In this document: positions 47,697-62,420 of the stretch, in pieces | How the letters are laid out: the number at the start of each line of letters is the position of its first letter | Position numbering within the stretch: the first letter of the stretch is position 1 | Origin: Taxawa tesnikishii (nom. ined.) | Lineage: Eukaryota > Ascomycota > Dothideomycetes > Dothideales | NCBI GenBank assembly: GCA_030247885.1 | Contig: JAPDRO010000029.1 | Coordinates: 1-64,000, forward strand | Length of the DNA: 64,000 nucleotides | Reading direction: 5' to 3' | The notes under the pieces: generated by a model | The model's input: only the letters and a program-made list of their open reading frames with translations | The model's database searches: none | Told to the model about the DNA's origin: nothing | Translations under genes and position numbers: made by a program

Positions 47697-49210
47697 ATAA
47701 AGACTTAGTATAAATCTTATAGTAGATATATAGTTAAGCGTAATAGAGAGGAGTAACTACTTTCTACTAAGGCTAAGTCGAAGTCTAATTTACTTTATAT
47801 TACCTTAACTTATAAATCTATAAATCTAAAAATAGGATTTTATAACGTACTACTTACTAAGTCTCTTAAGTATAGCCTTTACTTTACTTTTTAAAGATTA
47901 TTACTAAGCTTCTTAATAACTTTCTTAGTCTTTTTATTTACTATTTTATTAATAAATACTCTTAACTTTCTTATATTAAAAGGAGAGTCTTAATAAGTAA
48001 AAAGGTTACTTAATATTCTTTTACTTAATTCTCTTAATATTAGTTTTTTCTAGTTTTTTAACTTAAGCTTATTAAGTATTAAAGTAAAGTTAAAGGGAAA
48101 TAAGCTAGTCTTACTTTAGTTAAAAGTAATATTCTTATTTATAAAGACCTTATATTAAGCTAAATAAAAGTACTTAAAAAATCTCTTTTAGTTATCTTTA
48201 TTTAGCCTTTTAAGAGCCTAGTTTACTATTTAAGTAGCTAGCTATAATAGGTAGCTAAAAGAGCAAAGTAATTAATATTTAGAGGCTATAGTTTATATAT
48301 AAAGTAAGGAGAATATATAGTAATAAGGATCTTATATTATTAAGCCTACTTAAGGAACTTTAAAGTTATATAAGATTTATAACTATTAATAAATAATAGC
48401 TTCTAATTTCTCTTTATTTAGTACTTATCTATTTTCTTACTAATAATAGAGAAATATTACTTAAAAGAAGCTATAGAGTTAACTTAATACTTTTTAAGTC
48501 TAAATTATTAAAATATTAAGAGTTTAACTCGTCCTTATACTTCTTAATAAACCTTAAATACTAGTTATATTTGAGAGTTCTTTTACTAAGCTAAGTAGCT
48601 ATCTTAGCTATAATTACTAATATAAGTAAAAGGTATCGATTATATAACTATTTAATATATAGTAAAAGCTACTATTTTTATTACTAGTTTAAGAACTTAG
48701 AATCTTTAATAACTTAACTCTTATTAGTAGTAATACTCTTTTATCTTTTCTAGAGAATTAATTTAATAAGCTTATACTTTAATACTATAGTAATTATATT
48801 CGGAGAGTTAGAAGTTTGTAATTTAGTAATTACTTTATTTATATCTATTATTTTAAGTAAGTTACTATAAAATAAGCATTAATTATTATTATATAAAACG
48901 TATTAGTTATATATAATAGATTTATATATATAATAAGAAAGACTTCTAATAAGTATAAAAGAATTTACTTAACTTAAAATAACTTTTATATATTATTCTA
49001 ATATAGAGTAATATTATCCTATTATAAAACTATATTATAAATTAATCTATTACGTTATTACCTAAGAATTTACTTATATAATCTTTTAATAGCTTTACTA
49101 AGTTTTACCTTACTTTTCTAGTTAATATTATAAAGTATTTTAAACTCTTTTTAAGGTATACTTTTATATAAAAATACATTCTTCTAGCTATATATTAATA
49201 GTATTATATA

Positions 49211-51056
49211 ACGTATTTTATAAGTAAGTCGACTACTTAAGTAAGTTAGCTACCTTATAAAACTAAAATACTTACGTAGTAATATTACGTAATACCTTAA
49301 TAACGCAACGTATAATATACTTATACTAAAGGAAATATATACCTTATTATCTCTAATATTATATCTAAGTAAATTTAAAGTAAGAGACGCGCTATAGTAG
49401 TATATATTATACTCTAATTAACGCTATAAAACTAACGCGCTAGATAGCGCTTTTAACGTAACTATAAGCCGAAATTAAAGCGCCTTATAAAACTAAAAGA
49501 GAAAGTAATAATATAGTATATACTAGACGAGAGTTTACGTAGCGTATTACTCTCGAAGGGAAACGTATAAGATATAGTAAATAAACTACTAAGAGAGCGT
49601 AATAAGAAGCCTATTAGTAAGAACTAAGTTAATAACTTTATTAAGTATACGCTTAAGTTACGAACGTAATAAAGTCGTCCGTATAATTACTAGCGAGCTA
49701 CTTATAAGGATCTAGTAGTTATTTAGCCTTAGTTTATACTTATCTAGTTAATAAAAGCGAAGTATAATATCTTAGATAAGGATACTTATAATTTTAATAA
49801 ATTTAACTTTCTAATAAGTAAGATATTATCTTAGCTAGTTATTATAGACTTAGAGAAACCTAGTAAATAAAAGAAACTATAACTTAGTAATCGCGAGTAA
49901 GTTACCTTAATATAAGGCGTTAAGGTTATAAGGCGCGTTATCTTACTCTTTATTATCTTTATAAGTAAGGTTCTTATCTTAACTTAGTTTAATAATTTAC
50001 CTTATAACTAAATTATTAAGGTCTCCTCTACTAGTTAGACTAATAATAAGCTCGCGCTTACGTAGTTTAAGTACTTTAATACGTATTAAAGGCTTATACT
50101 ATTAAAGTATATAGGCTACTTATTATTAATAGTTATAAGAGTTACTACTTAGTCGAATTCTAGGATTATTATAAGGAAAATAATATTATAGCTCTTTATA
50201 TACTTTTATATTCCTTATACTTACTATAGTTACTTAATATTATTTATTACTTACTACTAAAGCGCCTATATAGCGACGAGATCTTAGTCTTAGTATATAG
50301 TCGCGTTTATTATATTATAAAAGAAACCTTCCTAACTACCTTTAAAGTAGCTTTTAAAAAGGCGTTTATATAGGAGAATATCTATATAAAGTTTCGAGGC
50401 GCTAGACTAGTCTTATATAACTTAGAGGCTATATTATCGAAGCTAAATATAAAGCTACGTACGCTAACGTCGCCTATACTAAGTATAATTAAATAGGAGG
50501 CGAAAATACTACGTAATACTAGCGAAATAAAGGCGTAGTTAACGCTAATTCGAAATTATATATAAAAATATTAGGGGTTTTTAGTAAGCTCTTTAAATAA
50601 GTAAATTAGGTAGCTAACTAAGGGTACTTAGTAGATAGCGTATAAGATAGTATTAATACGCGAAGAAATAGCGCGTCTATAAGATATAATTAAAGTAGTT
50701 ATAAAGCGTAAGAACTATAAAAGGTAATACGTATAAATAGAAGAGACTTTAATAGTAAGTAAAGTAGTTAATTTAGTCGCTATTAAGGAGAGTAGTAATA
50801 GTAATAATAGTAAGAAGGCTACAAAGAAAGTACGCGTAAAGTAGTATTATAACTATTATAGTAAGACTAAGTATAACTCTTATACTTATAAAGTAGAAAT
50901 AAAAGATATAGAAGATAGCGACGTTTTTAAATAATTATATACTATTTTATAGACTACTATAAAGTATTATAGTATTACGTAATATTGCTACGTAAGCGTT
51001 TTAGTTTCGTAAGGTAGTTAATTTACTTAAGTAGTTAACTTACTTATAAAATATAT
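49211..51056 (+). mobile_element. Second Fot1/pogo-type transposon fossil (1,846 bp)
   Basis: Same length as the copy at 11318-13163. Terminal inverted repeats of about 90 bp begin ACGTATTTTATAAGTAAGTC on the left; the right end mirrors this with RIP changes (ACGT to ATAT). TA duplications flank both ends. The + strand transposase reads YNF-N-K-F-NFLIS near 49785, fitting the DExGF catalytic region. At 49880 it reads stop-LSNRE-stop-VTLI-stop-GV, the PGNREWVT signature. Further on it reads ALYI-stop-LLYIPYTYYSYL-like sequence, fitting the family's SHLLQPLD region. The signature lies 669 bp from the left end, against 668 bp in the other copy. Inverted repeats differ from the other copy by about a third, so these are two subfamilies or old relatives. 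Dead. Confidence 0.85.
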
Positions 51057-54000
51057 TAAGGTTACCTTAATTAATATTTATAAGTAAGACATTTTAATTA
51101 ACGTAGTCTACGAGGATATAAGTTACGTAAGGTAGTAAGTTACTATAACGTAAACCTCTAATTTTCTACTATTACTACTAATTATTATAAGTACTTTTAT
51201 ACTTAGTAAATAGACTTATATAAAAGAGGATATTTAGAAGGCTATTTTTACTATTAAAAATAACGAATACTTATTAGTTTATAAGGCTACCCTCGTATTT
51301 AAAGTCTCGAATATAACGTTATAGTATCGTATATTTAAATAAACTTTACGCGCTATAACGTACTAAGATAAGTAACTCCTTTTATACCGAAAGAAAAGAC
51401 GTTAATATAATAGATTATACGTCTTACGCGTATTAGATTCCTCACTTTACTTACGTTAGCTTTATAAATAGCTAAGGAAATATAACGCGAATACGTCTAG
51501 CTTTTTAAGGCTTTTACTTTAACTCTTCGACTAATTAGTAAGTATTAGCTTAATTACTTTAAGGCTTATTATCCTAAGATTATAAGTATTTAGACGCGTT
51601 AAATTAATAGCGTATAGTTTAAAGTAATAAGCTACGAGAACGTAAAGAAGTAATTTAACGTAGTAATAAAAATATAAATATAAAACTAATATACGCTAAA
51701 GTACGTTTATAATATAAATAAGTTTAGCTTTATAATTAAAGTAAGTTAGTTATTAAGAGTATTAGTTAATATACGTAAGGATAATAGTTAAAAGTAAATT
51801 ATTAGTAAGTAAAAATAAATAACTATAATCGAGTACGTAAGCGCTATTAGCCTAGCTATTTTACTCTTATTAATCTATAAGGCAAAATATATAAATACTA
51901 TATAGATACTTATATATACGCCTTTAAACTAAAGGTTCTCGACTAGTAATAGTAGCTAGATATTCGATAGTTATAGTTACGAGTAACTAACTATTATATT
52001 CGAGCCTTTAATATAACTAAAGGACTTTATAACTTAGAAATTACTAATTATAAATAGCTATAGTAACTATATTACTAGTAAGGTAATTACCTTCTATATA
52101 TAAAATAAGATTAACTTAATAATCTTACTACCTTATTATTTATATATCCTTTAACTATTTAATATTAGCGTATTTATATTACTTAAGCGTATATTAACTT
52201 TCGTTATAAAAACTCGACTCGTAGTACGTATAGTAGTACTACGTTTACTAGGAAACTACCTATACTACGAGAATTAAAGGTCCTAGTACTTACTAATACG
52301 TCTAGTATATATAATAGCTACTAACGTTACTACTACTAATAGTTTATACTAAGTCTTTTAGACGAGTTACTCGTCCTATTCGCTTTACTATCTTTATACT
52401 CTCTATAAATCGTATCTCTAACGCTCGTCTTATACTATTTATTCGCTATATATATATTAATTTAATTGTCTAATTTATATAGTACTTATTCGCTAGCCTA
52501 CTTAACTATCGACTTAGTACTACTAACTATTTAAGTTAAGGTAAAGCCGTACTTTATACGTACTATATACGCTATACTATCTTTATAACTTTTAGTTACT
52601 CTTTTAATAGTTTTCTCCCTAAGTAAAAGCTACTTACTTATTAACTTAGTTACTTACTTAGCGCTACTATTACGTAGCTCCTACTAATATTACTCTCTAT
52701 ACGTAGTATATACTTTATTACTTAGCTATTACTATTAGGTATTTAAACCCTATTTAGAACTTCGAATTTAATAGCGTAACCTTTCCTTATACTTTCTTCT
52801 TACTAACTTACTTTTCCGAATCGACTTACTAAATCGTTTATATTAGCTATAATATATTTATAGTTCGTACGAGTATAGGAACTAAAGATACGCTATATAA
52901 CTATATTAATATAAATAGTATCTAAACCTAACTATATAGTAACTCTATCTATTCGTCTATTACCTCTAGTTATATTCTAACGTATATATTCTTCTTAAAT
53001 GTTTTAGTCTATTATAGCTTTCTCTTAATAGGACCTATAGAGTCTTTATTAAAAACGCTATTACTATTACCTCGTAGAGTCTTCAAAGTAAGATATATAT
53101 TATACTACTAGAGGTACTACTTATATAGCTTCCTTAGTACCTTTTTTACTTTTGCCTTTATCTTCCTCTATAAGGCCTTCTTATTAATAAAGTCGTATCG
53201 CGTTAATTTATATAGTATTAACTCTCCTTACTATTATATATTCGCGAGTTAGGGCTCTAGTTACTTAGTTAATAGTACTAAGCTTAAGTTACTATTTAAT
53301 AGTATATTATTATCCTTAATAAAACTTAGCTTAAAGTAAGGCTTCGCCTTTACTACTACTAACGTCTCGCCTTAAGTTCTATTATTATTAAGCGATCCCT
53401 CGGAGTAGCGTAATTCGAGACCTTATAAACTTATTATAGTACTATTTCTTAGTATTCGTAAACTATATTAGTTTAATATACTCGACTACGGCGAATTAGC
53501 GACTATATAATAAGTTCGTTATAGTTCTTAAGTAAGACTCTTATTACGAGTACTTATATACTTACTTTAATTAGAAGTTTAATAAGATAGTTCGTCCGCT
53601 AATAGCTATAGCGTTATAGTATACTAATAGTTAACTTTACTATAAGTATCCTTATTATTAGTATCTTTATTTTACGATCCCTTAGTACTCTCTAACTTAT
53701 TAAATATATTCTCGTATAGTTATATATTTATCTTATTAGTATATCTAGGTAAGAACGGGTCTTATTTAAGGTAAGTTAGTACGTCTTTAATAACGTAATA
53801 TCTTATACGTATCTTTTAATTAGTAAAATTCTTATTTTATATTCGTAACTTTACTTTTATAAGCTCTATAGTATTAGTCGCGTTAAAATCCGAGTATAAT
53901 AATATACTAGTCGAGTCGGTCTTACTTATTTTAATTACCTATATATTAATATAAGACTAAAGCGTAGTATATACTAATAAAATAAGGAAGTTAAATAAGG

Positions 54001-57000
54001 GCTAAAATAGAGTTCCTATTAACTCGTATATACTAGCTTTATTAGTCTTAAAGTATACTTAGAGAATACTCTAAATAACGAGCTCGCCTTTATATCTTAT
54101 AGCCTATATATTAGTTAACTAACTATAGTTAAAAGAGGATAATATATTTACCCCTTCGTTATTTAAGTCTACCTTATATTCGAACCTTACGTTATTCTTA
54201 TTACGTAGTACTTATTTCCTTTTATAAGTAATACTATTACGCTTCGTATATATTATCTTTTCTAGTATATTCTTAATAGTAGCTATAACTATACTTTTAC
54301 TTTTCTAAATAGACTTACGTAACTTATACTATTAGTAGAGTTCGCTTCCTATATATATAGGCTTACCTTAAATCTTATAAGAGTATTAGGACTCTTATTA
54401 AGTATCCTTTTAATATCTTATTAGAAGAGCTACCGTCTTATACTTATTTATTCCTCGTTAATTATTTCGCTTAGTATACGCTCGCCTAATATTATAGACG
54501 TAAGAAATAATATTTGTTTATACTTTCTATTATATACTCGAGCTATTAGTCGGATCCGTACCTCTCAATATATATTATATAACTTTATTAGAAGTAACTA
54601 TTTACTTCTATTAACTATATATCTTATCCTCTTATCTCGTATATTACTATAGGATATATCGTCTATCTAATTAGTAGTATTAAATAAGTCGAGACTAAAT
54701 TCGTTATTAAATATATAATTTTAACTAAGTTACTATTTTCCGTTCTAAGTAGTAATATTATCCTTTATAGCTATAAGTAAATAGGACTCTCCCTAAGGAA
54801 TACTTATAAGCCTACTATATTCTAAATAGCTACTAAAGAGATTAATATATATATACTACTAGGCCCTCTTATATCGCGTATATAGTATATAGTTTACTTA
54901 AAATATAGTAATTTACCCTTCGTACTTATAGTACTATTTATTTTCTTATCTAATCGTATAGTTAAATAGTATATAGTAGGGGCATCGTATATAATACGCC
55001 TTGTCTATTTTAATGTCGCTAGTAGTAAGTAAGTATATCGTCTAACTACTAGCTATTATACTCCTAGGTACGTATTAGTATTAGGCGTAACTATTAGTCT
55101 CGCTATATAAACGTTACTTCGCGTAAGAATTTATATAGTATCCTAGTAAGATACGACAAAATTGTTAGGATTAGTTTAATTAAAGTAAGAAGGCGTAATA
55201 CTAAGTTATTTATACGTAATATATTATAGGGATTTAGTAATTAACCCTCGAGTAGTTATTATAGCGTAACCTTTTACTTTAACGTCTTTAATTAGTCGCT
55301 TAGAAGAGTCGTTATACTCGTATTATATACTAGTAGGGGCCTAGTCTTCCTTAGTTTATAGTAGTCTTACCGAAGGAAAGTAAAAGTCGAGATATAAAAT
55401 AAAATAATAAGAAAGTACTCGGATCTTACCCTACTAGCAAATTATTATACGAGTCGGATATTAGTACGCGAATAGGGCTTTAATACTAGCCTATATAGTA
55501 ATATACTATAAAGTATAACTAGATAGGAAGTACTAGTAGTAAACGAATACTAGATAACTACTAGTAACTTTATATAAGGGATAAATATATAACTTAAAAA
55601 GTTATTTTACCCTTTAGTCTTATCTTAATTAACTTAGCGTATATATATCGGCAAAGCTATATCGAATCCGGTTAGACTTAGCCTATTTAGCGTACGAATT
55701 AATAACTTAAGTCGAAGATTTACGTTATCTTTCTCCTAGTAAATAGCTAGTTTATTAATAGCGTAGTAAGTTACTTTAACGTTTATTTACTATTATCTTA
55801 CTATCTTACTATCCCTTAATACTAGTATACTAAACGCTATAAAGTACCGTTTACTAAGTAATAGAATCTTATAAAGGTACTAATACCGTATCTTAACTAG
55901 AGTAAATACTATCGAATAATATAATATAAATACCTAGGAGAAGTAATAGACTTTATATATAATACTAGTACCTTTAGATTATCGCTTATATTTATTAGTT
56001 CTCTCTCTAGTAGTATTACCTTTATAGTCTTACTTTAGCGTAGTAAATAAACTAACTAGGCCGATACTAAGACGCTAAACTTATTTAACTTACTTACTAA
56101 TATAAAGCTACTATAACTACTATATACTTTAACTAATAAAAGTAGAGTTATTAACTATTTTTAGTAGGGATCTCTACTCCTTAGTATCGTAGTTATTAGT
56201 AATTATATAATAGCTAAGCTTCGAGTTACTCTTACTATAAACTATAGTCTAACTTATTATATACTTATTACTACCTTTAACGTAGTAGTAGTCGAGTCTA
56301 TATAGACGGAAAGGAGTAAATACGTCTATACTTATAGAAGGTAAGTATTAAATCGCCTTTATATAATAGTATAGACTATACTATCTAAATAGGTAATAGT
56401 TACTTTCTTATAGATACTAAGTACTCCGACTATTTTATATATATTTACTAGGTAAAATTGTCGTACTTAAAGCTAAGGATATATACGCTTTATAGTCCCT
56501 ACTTTCGTAACCTTAACTACGACGAACTAGTTAAGTAACCTTATCGTTAGTAGCGATAGTACTTTTACTAGTATCTTCCTTATTATTCTCCTTCTTTAAT
56601 AAAGTCTTATAGCCCTTCTTTTTAGCTAAAGTAAGCTAGTTATTATTATTAAAATTACTTTTATTATTCTTCTTACTACGCTTCTTAAGAGTAGTAGTTT
56701 CCTTCTTTAGAGTCTTTTTAGGGTAGTTAGCTTACTATTAGTAGACTTTAGTAAATAAGTAAGTACGCTAAATTATAACGCTTACTATTTAATAATATAA
56801 GAAAGACGTACTAGTAAGAGAAAGTATAGTAACGTTACTATCCTTATTAGTAAAGAGCTCTCTCTTAATTACGCCCTACGTATTCTAGGTAGTCTTAATA
56901 GTATTAAAACCGACTTTGTCTTTAAACTTCTCTATATTAGTCTACGGAATAGTTAGCTTATAACTAAGAGTATTTACGTAAGTAAAAATAAGACTATAAA

Positions 57001-58889
57001 AGCTTATAGTAAGCGTAGACTTTAAGTACTACTAAGTAACCTTTAAAGCTAGTTCTTCCTTCGCTATAATAAGCGGCTTACTCTAGCTATATACTCTTCG
57101 TAAGTCCTTCTTATTATTCTTTATTATAAGACGTATAGTAGTAAGAGGAATAGTATCGAGTTAAAGGGCGTTTTACTTAAGACTTTATACTAAAGTAAGA
57201 TAAATAATATACTTTTATTATAAAATATTATCGCGCTATATACTCTTTATAAGTCGTATTATTATTACCTCTAGTTACGTCTTACTATTAGCCGTAACTA
57301 TATAGCCTTTATATACGATATAATAAAGAAAGTAAGTAGCTACTCTAATAATATCTTATATACTAAGACGGCCTTCTATTATTACTTATTATCGATTGTA
57401 GAGTAATTACTAAGTTTATCGTCGTCTTAACCTAGGAGGTCTTTCTTACGCTAAAAACTATAGTTAGTCTCTAGTATATATAAGAACCTTTTCTACTTAA
57501 AGTCGTCCGAGTTAATAGTAACTAGTATATTAGTATAAAGCTAGTCGCGTATTAACTTATATAGTCGATAGAGCGCCTTAAAGGTACTATTACTTCGTAT
57601 AACCGATATTATAGCCTTCTACTAATTACGCTAGATAACTAGTTCGAGCGTATAATAGACGCTTAAAAGCGTATAATATATATTATTCCCTACTAGTATA
57701 TCGACTTATAATATATTACTCTTACTATTTACTTTATATACGTCCTAGTTCTTTTACTTCGTATTACGCTATTAAAAGTTATTATTAATTCGTAAGATAA
57801 AGTTACGAAATAGTATTTAACTCTCCTTCGTTTAAATATACCTTATAGTATTAGGAAACTAGTTTTACGCTTAATTACTAGTAAGTATTAACGTAAGTAT
57901 CTCGTTTTATATTAGACGCTTCTTTAAGTTTAATTAAAACTTCTTACCTAGTAGCTCTATTTACGTTATAATAGTCTTAATATATACGTAAAACTCTCTA
58001 TATTTACTATTATCTAGTCTAAGACTATTTTAAATATTATAGTACTTTAGTTACTTACTTAGTAAGCGCGTAATTACGAAGCTACTATTTTACTCGATTA
58101 CGTAGCTAGTTTTCTTTAGTATACTAACTATACTAGATATCTTATCGAACTAGGCGATATAGTAAAGGTAAAGTAATAAGTTAACTATACTAAGGCGTAT
58201 ATATTATAAACGTAATACTACGTATTAAATAACTAATTAGAAGATATATAAAGTTATAATAGTTAAGTAACGTTATTTAAGATTATAACTTAACTTTATT
58301 TCTATATTATTTCTACTTATATTTACTTATCTATTTCGTACTTAATTTATAATAAGTCCTAGGCTTATTAAAGTAATAATATTAGTTATTATCGACGTTT
58401 TATATATTGCTATTAATAGTATAGTAAATAGTAACTATATTACGTATTTATCTCTTAGTTAGTACTATATATTATTTATATCTATTAAGAGCTCGTATCG
58501 ACTCTATTACCTTATTATAACTATTAGCTCTTATATATTTTAAGATCTTAGTAGCTACTTATATTATAGATATAGAGAATACTCTTAAAACTTCGTAATA
58601 GTTAAGTTACTTAGTTATAAATAAGATATTACCTTACTACTATAAAGAGCTTAATATAGTAACGCGTAATAATACTAGTTATAGTAAGATAGTATACTCC
58701 TTAGAGTTAATACTCCTTACGATATAGAGTTAGTAACTAGTTAGTTAGTTTTATAAATTATTATATAGTAATTATGCTATACTATTATAGCGTAAGTAAA
58801 TCGATAACTAATAAGCGAAGTTATTTAATATATATCGATATAAGCTAGTTAGTTAATCTTTCTTTACTTTTATCTTTTTATAATTTAGC

Positions 58890-59230
58890 CTTCCTTACTT
58901 TTATTAGATAATTAGTTATTAAGTTAACTTAGGCTTATATTATTTAGTCGCCTATTTAGTAAGGTAACTTCGCCGGCTTATAAGAACTTCTTCCTTACTC
59001 TTATATTTATATACTTTACCTTTATTACTTCCGTTAGACTTTTAGTTATTAAGTCGACTTATACTTATATTATTTAGTTACTTATTTAGTAAGGTAGCTT
59101 CGCTAACTTACGAGAACTTCTTCTTTACTCTTATATTTATATACTTTACCTTTATTACTTTTATTAGACTTTTAGTTACTAAGTTAACTTATACTTATAC
59201 TATTTAGTCGCCTATTTAGTAAGATACGAC
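58890..59230 (+). repeat. 130-bp tandem repeat, about 2.6 copies
   Basis: AAGGTA(A/G)CTTCGC starts at 58961 and 59091, and the surrounding 130 bp match well: TTTAGTTATTAAGT, CTTATATTATTTAGT, CTTACTCTTATATTTATATA. A partial third unit runs to about 59230. Confidence 0.85.
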
Positions 59231-61569
59231 TAGTAATAAGCGAGTATTATATTAATCTAAATTCGCTTACTACTACTAGCGTTTCCTATTATTTAATTAA
59301 CTACTTATACTAATCTCTAATCTTCGCCTTTACTATAGCTTATTAACTATAATAATTTTATATATAGCGCGCTATAGCTATATTACTTATAACTTACTTA
59401 CGTTTCTAGTTAGCGCTACTATTTTATATAGTATATTACGTCCTTATATACGTTTGTACTCTATTTACGCGTTCTAGCCTATTCGACTTAGAGTATTAAC
59501 TTTATCTTCTTAATAGTATTTTATAAACTCTTACTTCTCTATTTACTAATACTCTTATTACTTCCTTCGCTTATACTATTTTCTTAGTACTATTATAACG
59601 TCTTTTAACTTCTACTAAGGAGGTTTTAACTTTAACTTCCTTTTATACTAGATATTACTACTATACTCTCCGGCTATATTTACTATATTTTATTACTCGC
59701 GCGCCCTCTAGCTACGTTTAAATTAGAGTATTTATTAGTTTATTTTAGTTTATATATATCTTAGCTACTAATATTACTAATTATATTTAGACGAGGTAAC
59801 TACTTATAGACGCTAGTACTTTTCCTTACCTTACTAAAGCGCGCTACTTATCTAACGTACTACGTTATAAGTTTCGCTTTAATAAAATAAGCTAGCTAAG
59901 ATACTTACTAATAATTTTAACTCTAAGTACGTTTTAAGCTCGTCGAATTCCTTCTTTAATATACGCGACGCTTACTTAAGTTTATCTCGACGTTAAATAT
60001 TATATTTATAACTAAAGGTACTAAAGCTACATTTAATCTTACTAATACTTAGATATAAGATAAAGATTTACTACTATCTTATATCTATAATAAGAGTAAA
60101 GAAAGGCCTTAGTTACTATTTAGAAACTTCTTTAATTAAGATAAGGACTAGTTTAATCTTATAATAGAAAAGATACGTAACTAGTATAAGTTCGCTAGTA
60201 TAGACTATACTAATAAGCGACTTAATAGTTAAAGTAGTAAGGTACTTAAGTAGCGATATAAAGTAGAGAGTAATATAATTAGTAATAAGGATAACTTCTT
60301 TTATATTAGAGAGACTTAACGCCTATATAGTTTATAATAAAGACTCTTCGTAGCGCGGACTCTAATAAGGTATTATTTACTAGGAGTATACTTTAAGTAA
60401 CTATCTTGCGAGTATAGTAAAATCGAATATAATTTAGCGAGTCTCTAACTAGGACTACTTTTAGTAGCTAGTCTAAGAGTCCTTTTACGAACTTACTATT
60501 AAGTTATTATAAACGTACGCTACTACGTCGCTTATTAAATAGTTCGAATATAAGCTTAGCTACTAGTACTTTTCGCTCTCTATAGTTTAAGGGTAACTAT
60601 ATTATAAAAGACTTAATAAATATAAAGTAATTATTTTTAAATAGACCGTTTTTTAAGTCTAATATTATCGCTATTATTATAAATTAATAAGGCGACTAAC
60701 TCTAGCTTAACTACTTCCTTTTCGCTTTAATAAGTATATTTTACTTATATAATAACTTAAATATCGTCGACTAGGCCTCGTTTTAACGATTTATTACGTT
60801 TATAAAAATACTAAACGTATAGTATTTCTAGTTTAATATAGTACTACTACGTAATCCTATTCTAATTAGAAACGAGTTTATATTATCTAGCGCGCTTTGT
60901 AACTTATATAGACGCCTCCCCGGTCGTAGTAAGGCTATATAGATATTTATTACTACTAATAATACTACTATTTAACTTATACCTAATTCGGAGAAAAGTA
61001 ATACCCTTAAGACTATATCGGATATTAATATATATACTAACGCGCTAGTAGATAACCTAGTCCTACGCTTTAAGTCTAAGACTATACTAATTTAAAGTAA
61101 AGAGGAGCCTTCTAGTAAAAAATAGTAAGTAGAAGAGCCTCTTAATAATAAATAGTAGATAACTAGAAAGGCGCCTCTTATTAAAGTACGCCTAATAGTT
61201 AAAGATATTAAGATAGTTAGTATATCGAAACTAGTTAGCGACCCTCTTATTCGAGATAAAGGTAAAGGTTAAGCGAACGATTAGCCTTAGATAGTTAGGA
61301 TTACGCTATACGATTTAGCTAACGCTTATACCCTTAATTAGCCCTTTATAAACCTTAGTATAATTACTTAAGATAAGAATAAAGTACTCTTATTTAGCTA
61401 TTTTACTATAAAGAATTCTAGTATAGAGTATAGTTTAGCTAAGGAAGTATTACTAAATAAGATAGATCTCTAGTATATTAACGAAAAAGACTAGAAAATC
61501 TTTTACTAGTATTAAGACTTTAACTTTACTAATACTCGCGCGAGAAATAGTATATTCTTCTTAAGCTAA

Positions 61570-62420
61570 AATCTAAGAAACTTCCTTCTATTATATTAGT
61601 TATATATAGTTATATAGATCCTAAGGCTACTATTATAGGATCGCGACTATACTATACTAGGCTACTAAATAGGCCTAGGTAAGACGAGTATTACTTATAT
61701 ACTAGCTCTTAATTAGGCTAGAATTATTAGTAATTACGCTCGAGAAGTAATATAGCCTAAGGATCGCGACTACTATCTTAATACTTACGCCCTTATAAAT
61801 TAAGAAGAGTTCGATATTAACGTCGAGCCTATATTAGTAGTTATACTACTTAGCCTTACTAATATATAAGTTATAAAATCTAAGAAGTTTCTCGTTTTTA
61901 AGTTAAACGAGGAAGAATAGCCTTTAAAGATTATACTATACTTATCTTATATATTACTAATAAAGTATAATATAAATAATAAGTATAAAGGGTACTATAA
62001 GCTCGATTTTAATATTCTTTTAATTAATAGACTATTAGACGAGAAGCTAATAGTTACTTATAGAAAGGTACTAGAGCTACTTAAGGTATATAATTTACTT
62101 AGAAATACAAAGAATATTAATACTATTAACTAGTAATTATCCTAGTTAGTAGTAACTATACCTAAAAAGATTAGTATAAAGACGGACTTTATTTCTAATC
62201 TTAACGCGTCCTAGTTACTCGTCCTCTTCGACGAATTTTATCTAAATAAGAATTAGACTTATAACGTATATAAGATACTAGTTTAATAAGTAGTATACGC
62301 GCGCTATATTTTTATAAGCGAAACCCTATACCCTCCGATGCGAATAATACTCGTACTTACTTTAACTATAGAGTATTACTACTACTCTTATAAGAAAGAT
62401 AGTAGGAGTTTTACGTAAAT
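61570..62420 (+). pseudogene. Possible SNF2-like helicase/ATPase fossil
   Basis: RIP-decayed + strand coding sequence. Near 61660-61730 the codons read ILGY-stop-IGLGKTSITYILALN, a Walker A motif as in SNF2/helicase ATPases. About 500 bp further (62213-62330) is LLVLFDEFYLNKN...ARYIFISETLYPP, fitting a DExH motif II and an (S/T)AT-P motif III. Hydrophilic decayed sequence without clear motifs extends on both sides. It could be a duplicated host helicase caught by RIP, or the cargo of a mobile element. No ends found. Confidence 0.45.

Noticed and set aside
54900-56900. Possible copia-type retrotransposon (zinc knuckle-like motif on the minus strand near 56,750)
   Set aside because: Neither a protease, integrase nor reverse-transcriptase motif could be read with confidence, and no long terminal repeats were found.
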